In this document: positions 34,194 through 44,869 of the stretch, piece after piece | Layout: each line of letters opens with the position of its first letter | Numbering within the stretch: the stretch's first letter is position 1 | Origin: Camillea tinctor | Taxonomy: Eukaryota > Ascomycota > Sordariomycetes > Xylariales > Xylariaceae | NCBI GenBank assembly: GCA_022578605.1 | Contig: MU394064.1 | Location: forward strand, 496,001 to 560,000 | Length of the DNA stretch: 64,000 nt | Direction: 5' to 3' | Notes under the pieces: generated by a model | Database searches by the model: none | Seen by the model: only the letters and a program-made list of their open reading frames with translations | What the model was told of the DNA's origin: nothing | Translations under genes and position numbers: made by a program

Positions 34194-37040
34194 ATGAAGA
34201 GTCGACATGCGGCTCCCAATACGCTGAACACCTTGTTGAGCAAGTCTCGCCTAGCAAGCCGTCGAGTGTCGAGGGTGAATCCCCACTGGTTCTCAAAACC
34301 CCCACCCAAGTCGTCTTTACCGTCTCCCTTCTCGGATATAAAACTACCCATAACCGGCTTGGGCTTTGACTTCGACTACTGCACCGCCCTCCGAGCACCT
34401 CCCAGAGACCAGTTCTTCGGTGCTCGAGTTCTGCTGTTGTCCGAACCCCCGGAACAACCTCCCGAGCAGCTGAGTCCAAAGAAGGCTGCAGACATCTTTG
34501 CCAACAAGATGTTGATCTATGCCACCATCCTCTCCGCTCCCACCGCCGACAGCCCGGGAAGCTCCATCGTATTCCACTTCGCTAACCGTCGATATGTGTT
34601 TGGTAACCTCTCCGAGGGCACTCAGCGCCTGGTCACCCAGCGCAGGTCCGGCATCGCCAAGGTCGATAATGTCTTCATCACCGGCCCCGTCAACTGGCAT
34701 ACCCAAGGCGGACTCATGGGCTTTGTCATAACCCTCGCCGACATGCTGATCACCTCGAAAGACTGTAAAGATGCAACCAATCTCGAGCGCGAACAACGAG
34801 GTGTAAAGGCAATTCGCTCGAGCAATGATGTGACGTCTAGGCTCTTTATCCATGGAGGTAGAAACACGGCCCATCTCATAGCTACGTCGCGCCGCTTCAT
34901 TTTCCGAAGGGGCTTCCCCCTGAAACCCTACGAAATACGCCACGATCCCCGCGCCGTCGAACAGCCCGCTTCTGATCCCGACTGGAAAGATTCCAACATC
35001 AACGTGTGGTATATGCCCGTCTACTCCAGTCACCAGCCACCGGTCCACCCTAGAAAAAGGAGTCACGACGAGTTTAGTGCAGTCGGTTTGAGCGAAGAAG
35101 AAGGCAGAAAATTAGTCGATACCGTCGTCACCCAGATGTTCGATTCCGACTGGCAGATGGACGCGCTGGTCGAGACCACCCTACATAAAGCCCAGCTACC
35201 CGCAAAACTGTTCGTCCGAGACCGCCATGGACACCTTCAGGTTTATTCCGGTCCCATGCCTGGTCGTGATAAAGTCGTACCCGATATCCCCGTTCTTATA
35301 CGCAAACCCTGGCCAGGTGCCACGGTGAACTCGTTGCCTCGTACATCACCTTCTCGTCAGTCTATGTGTTACATAGTAAAAGGTCATGATAGGCGAGGCA
35401 AGTTCAAGCCGGAGATTGCCGAACAGTTCGGTATTCCCAGGGTTCAGTACAAGCTCTTGACGAGAGGAGAGAGCGTGACCAACAAGGACGGTGTAGTGGT
35501 AACCCCCGAGATGGTGCTGGAGAAGACGGTTGAAGGATCGGGGTTTGCTATCGTCGATATTCCAGATATCTCATATATCGAATCACTTACAAGTCGCCCA
35601 GAATGGTCGAATACCAAAATCATGAGTGGGATCAAGGTCATATATTGGATACTAGGTCGCGATGTACTCGATGACCCACGACTTCAGACCTTCATGCAAT
35701 CTATGTCCGAGTTGCAACATATAGTATGCTCGCCAGATGCTTGCCCGAACATGATTTCCTTGGAGTCTGTTGCCACTCAAGCATATAAGCTCCGCACTAT
35801 CGATCCGGATCGATGGCCTCTGCCGATTTTCGACAATGAGTCGACGCTCTCAGGCAGACCCGTCCCCCAATCTAATCCGTTATTTGAAGTTGGTCGGGCG
35901 GGCAAGACCATTCAATTCGCTCCCCAGTACGTACATCAAGATGACAAGATCATACCGTTTCCCGAGCTTGAGGAACTTGCTCAGTCTGGTCTCAGTCCCG
36001 AGGTATTGGAAATTGCGGCACAAGCAAAGGAGAAGGTTTCAAACCCAGAGTTCTCTGCAAAGGTTGAGAGTATTGAATCCGACATTCCAAATCGGGACGC
36101 CGAAGTCATTGCCTTGGGAACCGGGTCTGCGTTGCCGTCGAAGTATCGGAACGTCTCTGGAACGCTTGTCCGCATACCAGGGCTTGGAAACTATATATTC
36201 GACTGTGGCGAAAACACTCTGGGTCAAATGCATCGGATATTTGGGAGCGAATTACCTAGTGTGCTAAGAGATTTGAAAGGTATCTGGATAAGCCATCTCC
36301 ACGCCGACCACCATCTCGGTACCGCCTCAACTATTCGTGCCTGGAATGAGGAGACAAAAAAATCTTGTCCTTCCGCGAAACTGTTTGTTTCTTCGCATGT
36401 TCACATGATCGATTGGTTGCGGGAGTACGCAGACGTCGAGGAGTATGGTTTCGACCGTCTTATGACTATCCCGGTTGATACAAAAGGAGCCCGTATTGTG
36501 AACGCACGAGTATTCACTGAAGAGGAGAGGCAGGAATTTGGCGTTGAGAAAATAGACGCCTGCTTTGTCAACCACTGTTTCGGGGCCCTCGCTACTGCCT
36601 TTACGTTCCCTGGTGGTCTCAAGATCGCGTACTCGGGAGATTGCCGACCTAGCGAACATTTCGTCAAGATCGGCCAAGGGGCGACTCTCTTAATCCACGA
36701 GAGCACGTTTGATGATGAGATGAAGGGAGATGCTATCGCCAAGAAGCACTCTACGATGGGAGAAGCCATCGACGTCGGCAGGCGGATGGGCGCAAGACGG
36801 ATCCTGCTGACCCACTTCTCCCAGCGTTACCAGAAAATCCCGTCCTTCGAACAGAACCTCGAGGTCATACACGATGTTGATGGCAAGGAGAAGGCTGACC
36901 AGGATAGAGTGACCCTGGTGGCGTTCGACTACATGCGCGTCAAGCTTGGAGAGTTCAGGTATGCGCAGGCCTTCTTACCTGCTATCAACAGGATGTTCGA
37001 GATCGATATCAAACAGGAGGATGAGGAGCAGGCCAGCTAA
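34194..37040 (+). CDS. TRZ1: Long-form tRNase Z (3' pre-tRNA endonuclease, ELAC2/Trz1 type)
   Basis: Cuts the 3' trailer from tRNA precursors so CCA can be added. Intronless, 948 aa, in the usual long-form range. The N-terminal half (about 105-600) is a degenerate metallo-beta-lactamase domain: MLIYATILSAPTADSPG, then GNLSEGTQR and ITGPVNWHTQGGLMG. The C-terminal half is catalytic: ALGTGSALPSKYRN, FDCGENTLGQM, the zinc motif H701-L-H-A-D705-H-H, SGDCRPS, LLIHESTFDD, KKHSTMGEA and THFSQRY. The first ~50 residues are Arg/Ser-rich with no acidic residue, resembling a mitochondrial targeting sequence. An internal ATG at 34509 (residue 106) begins where the conserved domain begins, so leaky scanning could yield a nuclear form. 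Its 3' end converges on the 692-aa gene. Confidence 0.96.
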   Translation: MKSRHAAPNTLNTLLSKSRLASRRVSRVNPHWFSKPPPKSSLPSPFSDIKLPITGLGFDFDYCTALRAPPRDQFFGARVLLLSEPPEQPPEQLSPKKAADIFANKMLIYATILSAPTADSPGSSIVFHFANRRYVFGNLSEGTQRLVTQRRSGIAKVDNVFITGPVNWHTQGGLMGFVITLADMLITSKDCKDATNLEREQRGVKAIRSSNDVTSRLFIHGGRNTAHLIATSRRFIFRRGFPLKPYEIRHDPRAVEQPASDPDWKDSNINVWYMPVYSSHQPPVHPRKRSHDEFSAVGLSEEEGRKLVDTVVTQMFDSDWQMDALVETTLHKAQLPAKLFVRDRHGHLQVYSGPMPGRDKVVPDIPVLIRKPWPGATVNSLPRTSPSRQSMCYIVKGHDRRGKFKPEIAEQFGIPRVQYKLLTRGESVTNKDGVVVTPEMVLEKTVEGSGFAIVDIPDISYIESLTSRPEWSNTKIMSGIKVIYWILGRDVLDDPRLQTFMQSMSELQHIVCSPDACPNMISLESVATQAYKLRTIDPDRWPLPIFDNESTLSGRPVPQSNPLFEVGRAGKTIQFAPQYVHQDDKIIPFPELEELAQSGLSPEVLEIAAQAKEKVSNPEFSAKVESIESDIPNRDAEVIALGTGSALPSKYRNVSGTLVRIPGLGNYIFDCGENTLGQMHRIFGSELPSVLRDLKGIWISHLHADHHLGTASTIRAWNEETKKSCPSAKLFVSSHVHMIDWLREYADVEEYGFDRLMTIPVDTKGARIVNARVFTEEERQEFGVEKIDACFVNHCFGALATAFTFPGGLKIAYSGDCRPSEHFVKIGQGATLLIHESTFDDEMKGDAIAKKHSTMGEAIDVGRRMGARRILLTHFSQRYQKIPSFEQNLEVIHDVDGKEKADQDRVTLVAFDYMRVKLGEFRYAQAFLPAINRMFEIDIKQEDEEQAS

Positions 37041-38889
37041 ATTACCTTGTGGTCATATAGCAGGCAGCCGTCAAGTCGGCTCACGAGAGTGGACTTGTAT
37101 CCAGGCTGCGCTGTACGATCTGCTGTAAATAAGAAAAAGGGACAACGTCATGGAAGCATTTTGAGGTCTGTGGTTCTTATAGAGCTTTGGCGGTATGAAC
37201 AAACATACGTTACATCTGTACCTCGCATATAGAGAGCATTGCCTGGGCAGCTTAGAAAGGAGCGAGATGGAAATGAGTTGTCTTGCTGTATTCTAGAACC
37301 AGTGAATCACCAATCATGCAATTACTTTTTCTTCGAAGTGTTTATGCTTGGTACTGTGTTTATAGAGTTGTGTGACTTGGTTAGGTGTATAAGCTGCCAT
37401 GCTATTTCTTAACCACATCTACGAACGTATCTAATGGGGGGGAGTAGAGCACGGGATCAGGGTTCAAACATACTGTCTCCTATAGTTGGTATAGAATTGC
37501 GTTTCTGGGAAAATATACCTATATAAATCACTATTATACAAGGAAGTGGGATATTCACTCTTTTCGAGGAGAACCCTTCCGAATGGATGGGCTACCTACC
37601 ATTCTCCTTTGTTTTAAGTTACAGATAATAGGGGTTTAGATAGTCTGTTAAGTCGAGGGGTGATTCTCGAGTATGGAAGTGTCGTGAGACTTTGTTTCAT
37701 GTAACCAATATGCTATAAACGCAAAGGCGACCTTGCAAAGATGTAGACTATAGAGCATATGTATTGTGTGTTGTTACCGATACCCTCACTCCCTCTAGTC
37801 TTTGGTACGCACATCCCCTTTCTCCTCTCCTCTGTTCCCAAGAAAAGCAGCTGAAAGACGTTCTTTGCCTCCCTGACCAAACAACTCCCCCCATCTAGCA
37901 GAGTAACCCCTTTCATTTCCAGTTCCTCTCCCCGTTTCCGCTTGTCGAACAAGGCACATTGTCTAGAGCTGACGGGCGAAAGGGAAACAGCGTTAGGTAC
38001 TTGGTTTCTGTCTGAACAATCCCGCAAGTTCGGACAAGAGCAGGTAAGCACGGATGGATGGGTACCAGGGCAAATGGTATTCTTAAATCGCTTGTCGCCA
38101 CCATCATCGCATTGTTGTCGTTGTTGCTGCATATTACCCACCGAGGGTTGGAGGGTGTCGACAACGACGATGACGCTTAATTCTGCGGAACAAGAAAGCG
38201 GACGAATGGACGAATTGGCAACACGCGCTTTCTCTGTTTCTTTTGTTGTTCTTTTGCGGATATATGTATTTGGTGCTTTCTTTATCTCTGGATACACCGG
38301 TGTATAACGATACTGAAAGCGCGCTACGATCCTTGTGATGAGCCGGGACGAAAAGACGGAGCTCTCACCATTGCGGTTTACGCCTATCGTCTGGATATGG
38401 ATGTTTTATACGATTCTACAAGTTATACTGCGCACGCTCAAGTGAGGAGAAACTCGTGGGGTTTTTTTTTCTGTTTGATAGTCGACTTGCCCTTGAAATA
38501 CTGACATGGCTGCTCACTAGGTAACCTGCTAACTTACCTACTCAAGCAGATCAAAACACATTCGCATTCACGGAGCAGAGTTAACGCGACAAGTCCAAGA
38601 GTCGCATGTATTTGATCTGTACATATTTTGACACACTGGGAGAAAAAAAAATATAAACTAGAGACAAGTGACAGCATGAGGAAATAAACAAGTGACATAC
38701 ATACATACATACATAGCGGGAACACTGACACGAAAAATGTACACACGAAGTATAATATACATCTTTTTTTTTTTGAACATAAAACACATGACAAAAAGAA
38801 TCCTCTCATCTCATCTCATCTCTTTTTTCTTTTCTCTCACCTCTTTTTCTGTCTTTTTTTCTTCTTCTTTTTTCACCTTTTTCCTTTAG

Positions 38890-38936
<47 letters not shown>

Positions 38937-39106
38937 CGGGGGGGGGGCGGGGGGGGGGGGGGGCGGCGGGGNNNNNNNNNNCCTCTCAAATCAACTAATA
39001 TCTTTTTTATTTTCTCAAACCTCTTTTTCTGTATTTTTTTATTCTTATTTTTTCACCTTTTTCCTTTCCCCCCCCCCCCCCCCCCCTTTTCTCACCTCCT
39101 TCTCCT
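37041..39106. other. Convergent intergenic region with simple repeats and a false-looking gap
   Basis: Lies between two 3' ends. Frames around 37,713-38,307 on both strands lack a good start or domain. A CATA tetranucleotide repeat sits at about 38,697-38,714. From 38,762 the sequence turns into T/C-rich simple DNA leading into the poly-G tract and gap. No gene seen. Confidence 0.5.
38802..39086. other. Probable assembly artefact: duplicated 86-mer around gap
   Basis: 86 bases at 38802-38887 recur at 38982-39067 with no indel and 11 mismatches, every one of which is A in the second copy. The first copy runs into an 80-base G tract with scattered C (38891-38971), ten N (38972-38981) follow, and the second copy runs into 19 C (39068-39086). 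This fits one locus assembled twice at the ends of two contigs. Confidence 0.85.
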
Positions 39107-41185
39107 TTACTTCCCCCCACCCCCCGCCCTCCTCACCAACCCCCCCAGGGACGTGACCTCGGACCTATCCGCGGGCCGGCGCGCATACACATTCGAGACC
39201 GAATCGTCCGGGCGGACGGCATCGGGGTCGACCTCGCTGTCCATGCCCATCGTGCGTATGCCCCAGATGGAGCCCACGCGGGAGACCCTGTCTGCCTCCT
39301 CCCCTGGTTCTTGTACAGAGGACGAGGCGAGCGTGTTCCCGTGCGAGCGGCTTAGCGAGGGCGCGGTTCGGTGCGAGGACGGAGAAGGGCCGGTGGTGCG
39401 GGAGGAAGAACGCGCCGCGGCGGTGGTGGTGGAACGGGGGGCGGTGGAAGAACGGCTCGGAGGCACGTGCTCGCGCCGCGCAAACGGGTTGTCCTCCGGG
39501 CGCGCGAACTCGCGCAGCCCCCGGCGGTCGCGCAGGTACTGTCTCTGGGTGGCGGTGAGCTGGGAGCCGGCCTCCGAGTCGGGGAAGAGGTACTTCCTGC
39601 CCTTGCCCAATCCCATTCCCGCTCCCGTTGGCTCTCCCTGACGAGGCGGCGCGGGCCAGTTGACCGGCCCTTTTTCTTCTTGCTGGGGCTGGGTTTGGGC
39701 TTGATACCGCGACGGTACGCGCGGCACCGGGGGAGCTGGCGCCACCGTGCTCGGATCGACCGTGTACGCCGTGGCTTCGGTCCAGGTGTCCCCGAGTCCA
39801 GACCGCGGATCGCGATCTTTCCGCAGCCCCCCGTCGAGGTCCAGCGCGGGCGGGACCGCGGAGGGCGCGGCGTAGGGCTGGAACGCGGGGTGCATGGTCG
39901 AGAGAGCGGACTGGGCGTCGTCCGCGCCCCCGTCGAGGCGCGTAGCGTACCAGTCGCGGACCTTGGTGCGGCTGCGCTCCTCCTGCGCGAAGTCGCGCTC
40001 CTGTTCCGCGTCCCCGTCCGCTTCATACTCATCGTCGTCGTATTCGTCCTCGCAGTCGTAGTCCTCCTCATCACACTGCGCATGCTCCTCTTCGATCGCC
40101 ATCTCCCGCTCGAAGCGCTGGACGAACGACCGCGTCGGCGCGGCGTTGCTCGCGCGGGCGCCGACCCGCGAGAACCCGCCGACCTCGCTATCGGGGCGGA
40201 ACACGCTCCGCGCGCCCGCATCGGCCACCTGCGGGCCCCCGCCCACCGCCAGCGCGACGGGGATGCCGTTCCGCGTCCTCCGTTTGCGCTTCGCGTCGGT
40301 GGGCACGGCGCTGAGGCGATCCCCGCCGCCGCCGCGGCGCTTGATCTGCAGCTCGGTGTACACGGGCTTCTTGTTCCTGCGCTGGGAGTCGTGCGCTCTT
40401 TTCTGCTCGCCGCGGTGCCTCCTGACCTGCTCCCGGACCGCCCTCAGCTCCGCGAGCGTCTCCTCGCTCCACTCGCGGCACGCGGCCGCGCGCTCGGGGC
40501 CGAGGTGATCGATCCACGCCTCCACGACGCGGGCGATGCGGGGTTCCTTCTCCCTCCCCTTCCCCTTGCCACCGCCTTTCCTCTCGCGATGCTGCATCCG
40601 CCTCTCCTTCCGATCGCCCACCACCGCCCTCAAGTCCGCGAGCACCTGCGCGTTCGCCCCCGCCGCGGCCAGGATGCACGCCTCGCACCCGGAGCGCACA
40701 TGCACGAGGTGCCCCTTGAACGGGGCGCCTCCTCCGTAGAACCCCCTGTACAGCTCGGGCGGGGTCCACAGGGCGTTCACGGCGTCGAGGCGCGCGACCA
40801 GCCTGCCCAAGCCCGGCACCTGGCCCAGTCCCGCCCACGACCGCAGCGCGTCGCTATGCACCGTGACCTCGTACACGAGCGCCATGAAGGCGCGGCGCAG
40901 GAGCCACGGGTTGAGCGGGTAGTGCGTGGGGCACAGGACGGCCTGGGGGTCCGCGAGCAGGGGGTCGACCGAGTCGACGAGGCGTTGGGCGAGGCGGCGG
41001 AGGGGGTTCGTGGGGCGGAGGAGCGGCTTGGGCAGGTGGGAGTGGTGCTTGCCGACGATGCGGTCCTCCTGGCGGCGGAGCCACTTGGCCGAGGGGATGG
41101 CGATGCCGTACTCGGGGCGGCGGCAGAGGATCTTGGTCAGCCGGACGACGTCCTCGTTGGAGAGGTTGCGGAGGTCCATGCTCAT
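39107..41185 (-). CDS. Uncharacterised GC-rich protein, 692 aa
   Basis: Single-exon frame, ATG-initiated, much more GC-rich than its surroundings. The first ~175 residues look folded: MDLRNLSNEDVVRLTKILCRRPEYGIA, then WLRRQEDRIVG and, at 167-170, a GCEACILA motif with a CxxC pair that may bind metal. A charged linker, a Lys/Arg-rich stretch (about 190-310), an acidic run (about 386-411, Asp/Glu/Tyr) and a Ser/Thr/Pro-rich disordered tail follow. I do not recognise a named family; this layout (short N-terminal domain, disordered tail) is common in fungal lineage-restricted proteins. The opposite strand also has a 622-codon open frame, an effect of GC-rich codons; the minus strand was chosen for its ATG, its balanced N-terminal composition and a basic/acidic pattern unlike random antisense. 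The 3' end is 20 bp from a poly-C tract beside a gap. Confidence 0.72.
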   Translation of the reverse strand: MSMDLRNLSNEDVVRLTKILCRRPEYGIAIPSAKWLRRQEDRIVGKHHSHLPKPLLRPTNPLRRLAQRLVDSVDPLLADPQAVLCPTHYPLNPWLLRRAFMALVYEVTVHSDALRSWAGLGQVPGLGRLVARLDAVNALWTPPELYRGFYGGGAPFKGHLVHVRSGCEACILAAAGANAQVLADLRAVVGDRKERRMQHRERKGGGKGKGREKEPRIARVVEAWIDHLGPERAAACREWSEETLAELRAVREQVRRHRGEQKRAHDSQRRNKKPVYTELQIKRRGGGGDRLSAVPTDAKRKRRTRNGIPVALAVGGGPQVADAGARSVFRPDSEVGGFSRVGARASNAAPTRSFVQRFEREMAIEEEHAQCDEEDYDCEDEYDDDEYEADGDAEQERDFAQEERSRTKVRDWYATRLDGGADDAQSALSTMHPAFQPYAAPSAVPPALDLDGGLRKDRDPRSGLGDTWTEATAYTVDPSTVAPAPPVPRVPSRYQAQTQPQQEEKGPVNWPAPPRQGEPTGAGMGLGKGRKYLFPDSEAGSQLTATQRQYLRDRRGLREFARPEDNPFARREHVPPSRSSTAPRSTTTAAARSSSRTTGPSPSSHRTAPSLSRSHGNTLASSSVQEPGEEADRVSRVGSIWGIRTMGMDSEVDPDAVRPDDSVSNVYARRPADRSEVTSLGGLVRRAGGGGK

Positions 41186-42134
41186 ACTGACCTAGGCGGA
41201 AAAAAAAAGGGAATAGGGGGTTGGCTAAAAAAAAACTGACGATAACAGAAATGTGATAGGTTATAAACAACTATAATCTGTTCCGGACAGATTGATGAAT
41301 TGTTTTATAACAGCTTCAGGAGTCAAATATTGTTTTCTAGAGAAGCCGAGACAGGCAGGTCTGCCGCCCCTCTGAGAGACCCGGAGGATAGTCATCTCTT
41401 TAAACCTTCGAGATCTGGCCATCGAGGCCGACAATGAACGCTGCTGGGCATCTTTGACCAGCGTCTTGATGAAAGACAGTGAGCGACTTCTGAACACTTC
41501 CTTTGTCCTGAGCTTCAGCCCTTGGCGGTGGCTTGAACAACCACATTGTTCTCAAGAGATGTCTTTGTTCGATGAACAGCGAAGAAATTGTTTAAAAGCA
41601 ACAACGCATCCCTAGATCATAAACAGTATTATTCCATAGACGACAAGAGTAGAAGTACCTACTAGAACTATCATGACGTACATCGATTATTGACTGGTAT
41701 CTTATTATTTCGTAAAGTGATGCCTCAGGTAACGTAGCTAGCTGTAAGCGCTGTAAGTCTGTAGCTACACATTCTTAACGCAGTAAACAAATTTTCCATC
41801 CGATGTGAGCCTCGGGCTCGATTGGGGATATATATATTGAAGTTAAAACGCCGGAAGAGTTGTCATATACAACTGCATACAGCCATAGACCATAATTTTT
41901 CTATGGGACGCCTCATGCTGTAGAAATTACCCGCGCATGCTGGCCGCAACGCCAACCAACCTAGGTGAAATCCCGAATCAATCAAGTGATAGGGGATAGC
42001 ATAGAAAAAGCAACATGTGCGTCATTAAACCCTAAATCCATTCCAATTGTACAAGTTCACTATTGGTATCAATGCATTGCGCTGCCAACCGCGCAGTCCG
42101 CCCGATAACTAACCACGCCCCCTCAACCCTCCTT
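41186..42134. other. Intergenic, no gene seen
   Basis: Between the 692-aa gene's start and the kinase gene's stop, both on the minus strand. Two pyrimidine tracts followed by AG (on the minus strand, near 41,190-41,235) might mark a 5'-UTR intron acceptor for the 692-aa gene. A 78-codon frame at 41261-41497 (-) begins without ATG and was not accepted. Confidence 0.45.
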
Positions 42135-44869
42135 CTATACTGCCACGGGGGCCCGAGAAGTATGATAATCGTGTTCCCTCATGCGCTCCAATCGAATCTT
42201 AGCCGCCTCGGTGCCATCGTCAGGGATGGCGGGCTCCCGGAACCACGGGTGCTCCAGGGCTTGCCGGGCGGTTATCCGCTTCGCCGGGTCATAAACGAAG
42301 ATCTTCTGCAGAAGATCTAAGAAAGAACGAAGGAATGTGCTGGTAGCCGGTATGATATCCTACGTAGTTTGTTAGAAGCCATCATCGGTAGACCGTACAA
42401 GATGTACTTACACATAGACGTTTCATGTTCCTAACAAATCGTCTGGAAGCTCTAGTTGTCTCCGGAGTAGGGTAGTCCAACTTTAACCTCTTGAAATACC
42501 TGTGATCCTGTTAGATAGAGCACTTGATTGGGAATAGGAGGGCGGGCTTAGTCTTACTTTGATGCGGGGTTACCACCACTTCGCGTAGCGAGCCGATTCA
42601 CAGCTTGCACAAGATGCGTGTCAATTCGACTGTCACAGACGTTTTCCATCATAGCGAGATGCTCGAGATTGTCGTGCGTCTGGAATAGAGCATCCCCAGT
42701 GAAGAATTCGACGAGAATACAGCCAATACTCCAGATATCACAAGGGAAAGACCAGCCCAATCCAAGGATGATCTCTGGGGCGCGGTAATGACGCGTGGAA
42801 ACGACAGACGAGTGGTACTCATCCTGGAAAGTAGCCGATCCGAAATCGATCAGTCGGATCTCCGTGTCGAGAAGAACCTTACGTTGCGTGGCTTGCCGGG
42901 GGACGCCTGCCGCGGACGAAGGGATGCGGCGGTTATAGGTGAATGTCTGGTAAGCACTATCACAGAGAAGGATGTTCTCGGGTTTCAGGTCCGTGTGGAT
43001 AAGATTCAAATCATGAAGAACTAGATGAGCAGACTTAGTAACAGTCCCAGTGGATGAGAACTGATGGCAAACCTACAAGCAACACTAGTGAAAAGCTGAC
43101 GAGCGAAACTCTGGATCTGACTGTTGGGGAAAGGCACGAAATTGTTGCTCTTGAGGAAGTCGAAGACACTGGAGCCGAGAAGATCCATCACGATGCAAAT
43201 GTGGCCACGGTAGTCGAAGCAGTCCCGAAGATGAATACACCGGTTTCGGTTTTCTTCGTCGTTGGCCTTGAGGGTCTGGAGAACTCGCAGTTCGATTCGT
43301 GAAGCATCTCGGTACTTCTGGACGGCTCGGATGATTTTGATAGCGACCAGCTTATTTCTCTTACGATCCCGGGCCTGGACTACCTTGCCGAAAGTGCCTT
43401 GTCCCAAAAGCTTGATCATTTGATCTGTGACTGCATTAGACTCGGTGCACGCCATTAATAAAAGAGGGAGGGGGGTTACAAACATTGCGAGGTTAGATCA
43501 GCATCGGGAACCACGATGTAGTGGCCATCATCATCGTCAACCTTGACGCCGGTATGGTGTAGACGCTAGCACCAGTCAATTAGTATTATTATTCTTTACC
43601 ATAGCGGGTTCGGGAGTAAAGTAAGGGATGAGAGGGAGAAGAGAGAGAGAAAAAGAAGCAATCATGTGAATGATGACAATATTATTGACTCACCTCGTTG
43701 ACAACTCGCACGCTGACTTCACCAGCCTTTTTGACAGGCTTCTGGGGTGGTCGGTAACTGACGAGAGCATCATTAAGAACCTCCACCTCTCGTCTCTTGT
43801 TTTCCTGGGCAATCTGCTGCCGGGTTCTCTTCCGCTTCTGGCCAATCTGCGAGTCGTAATCATACTGGCCATTCGACGACAGAGAGCCAAGCGAGGTGGG
43901 TGCGGTTGTGGTGTGGGCCGACGTGGTACGGTCGGTTGATGCTGAACCGCTCACTGAGGTGTGGGTGTGAGAACCCATTACCCGACCATCATACAGTCCA
44001 TCCTGAGAAGCGACATCGTCCTTTCTTCGCTTCTTGGCGACGTGGCGAGTGGTTGGTTCATTTGCCGTTCCGTTTACGCTACCACCATTCGCCTGTGCCC
44101 GAGTAGAAACACCACCACCACCAGCAGTAGTAGCAGTAGTGGTTGTGTTATTGTTATTGTTGTTGTTGTTCCCAGTCTTAGTAGTGGCGGTAGTGGTAGT
44201 AGTAATACTGGTAGCAGTAGCGGGACGGTTGTTCTCCCCAGGCTCGGGAGTGTCGTCGATGACAATGATCTCCTTAGGTAGACCATTCTTGTAGAAGTTT
44301 TTCCAGTCGGGCTCCTTGGATCGACGGCGCTTTCTCGGCTGGGTATCGCTATTGTAGGTATAGGCGCTGGAGGCAACCGAGGGCGGCATGTTGTGATTGT
44401 TGTTCTGGCTGTTGTTGTTACTATTGCTGGGTGCGGTTACTTCAGATCGGGGGGTGGAATTTGTCCTGGTTGATGAAGAATCGTGCGTCGGCCGTGTCGA
44501 TGCTACAGAAGCGGCTATTCCATTGGTGGCCGTGGCTGTCGTTGCCGTGTAAGCGGGATTGGCCCCGTGGTTCGTAGCAGCAGCGGTGGTGTAGTGCCTC
44601 GAGTTGGAGACGGTCGCTGTCGAGGCGGTCGAGGACGACGAGGTGGGGTGGCTTGGGCTTGATGCCGTTGCTGCTGTCGCTGCTGCTACTGCTGCTGCGG
44701 TGGGAACGGCAGAAGAGGCTGCTGCAGCTCGGTAGGACGAGGCGGAACTGTGCAGCTGCGAATAGGGCGAGTAATGGTGGGAATGGCCGTGGTGGTGATG
44801 ATGGTGGTGCGAGTGGTGATGACGATAATGGGGGGGGAGTGTGGCCGTGGCAGTTGTCGGCGTTGACAT
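42135..44869 (-). CDS. LAMMER (CLK/Lkh1-type) dual-specificity protein kinase
   Basis: Phosphorylates SR-type splicing and transcription regulators in the nucleus (family knowledge). Six exons: 44869-43694, 43565-43484, 43424-43077, 43020-42558, 42499-42412, 42359-42135; introns 128, 59, 56, 58 and 52 nt; 793 aa. Residues 1-392 are low complexity (His-, Ala-, Thr- and Asn-rich, with a polyhistidine run near the start and RKRRRS/KKRRKDD basic patches). [20 protein letters not shown] leads into the kinase: GQGTFGKVV (glycine loop, 427-435), Lys449 in [11 protein letters not shown] (Asp546), DFG 594-596, STRHYRAPE. The signature reads EHLAMMEN (655-662), with Asn replacing the final Arg of EHLAMMER. 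The C-lobe ends in ALEHPWF. The second intron has an unusual GTTTGT donor, but the join is forced by the conserved frame. Confidence 0.95.

Noticed and set aside
37713..38297. 194-codon minus-strand frame between tRNase Z and the 692-aa gene
   Set aside because: No ATG at its start, no recognisable domain, and an overlapping frame of 121 codons on the other strand; probably chance in 3' UTR DNA.
41261..41497. 78-codon minus-strand frame just upstream of the 692-aa gene, possible extra exon
   Set aside because: No ATG start and no reading-frame link to the gene through a clear splice pair; more likely leader sequence.
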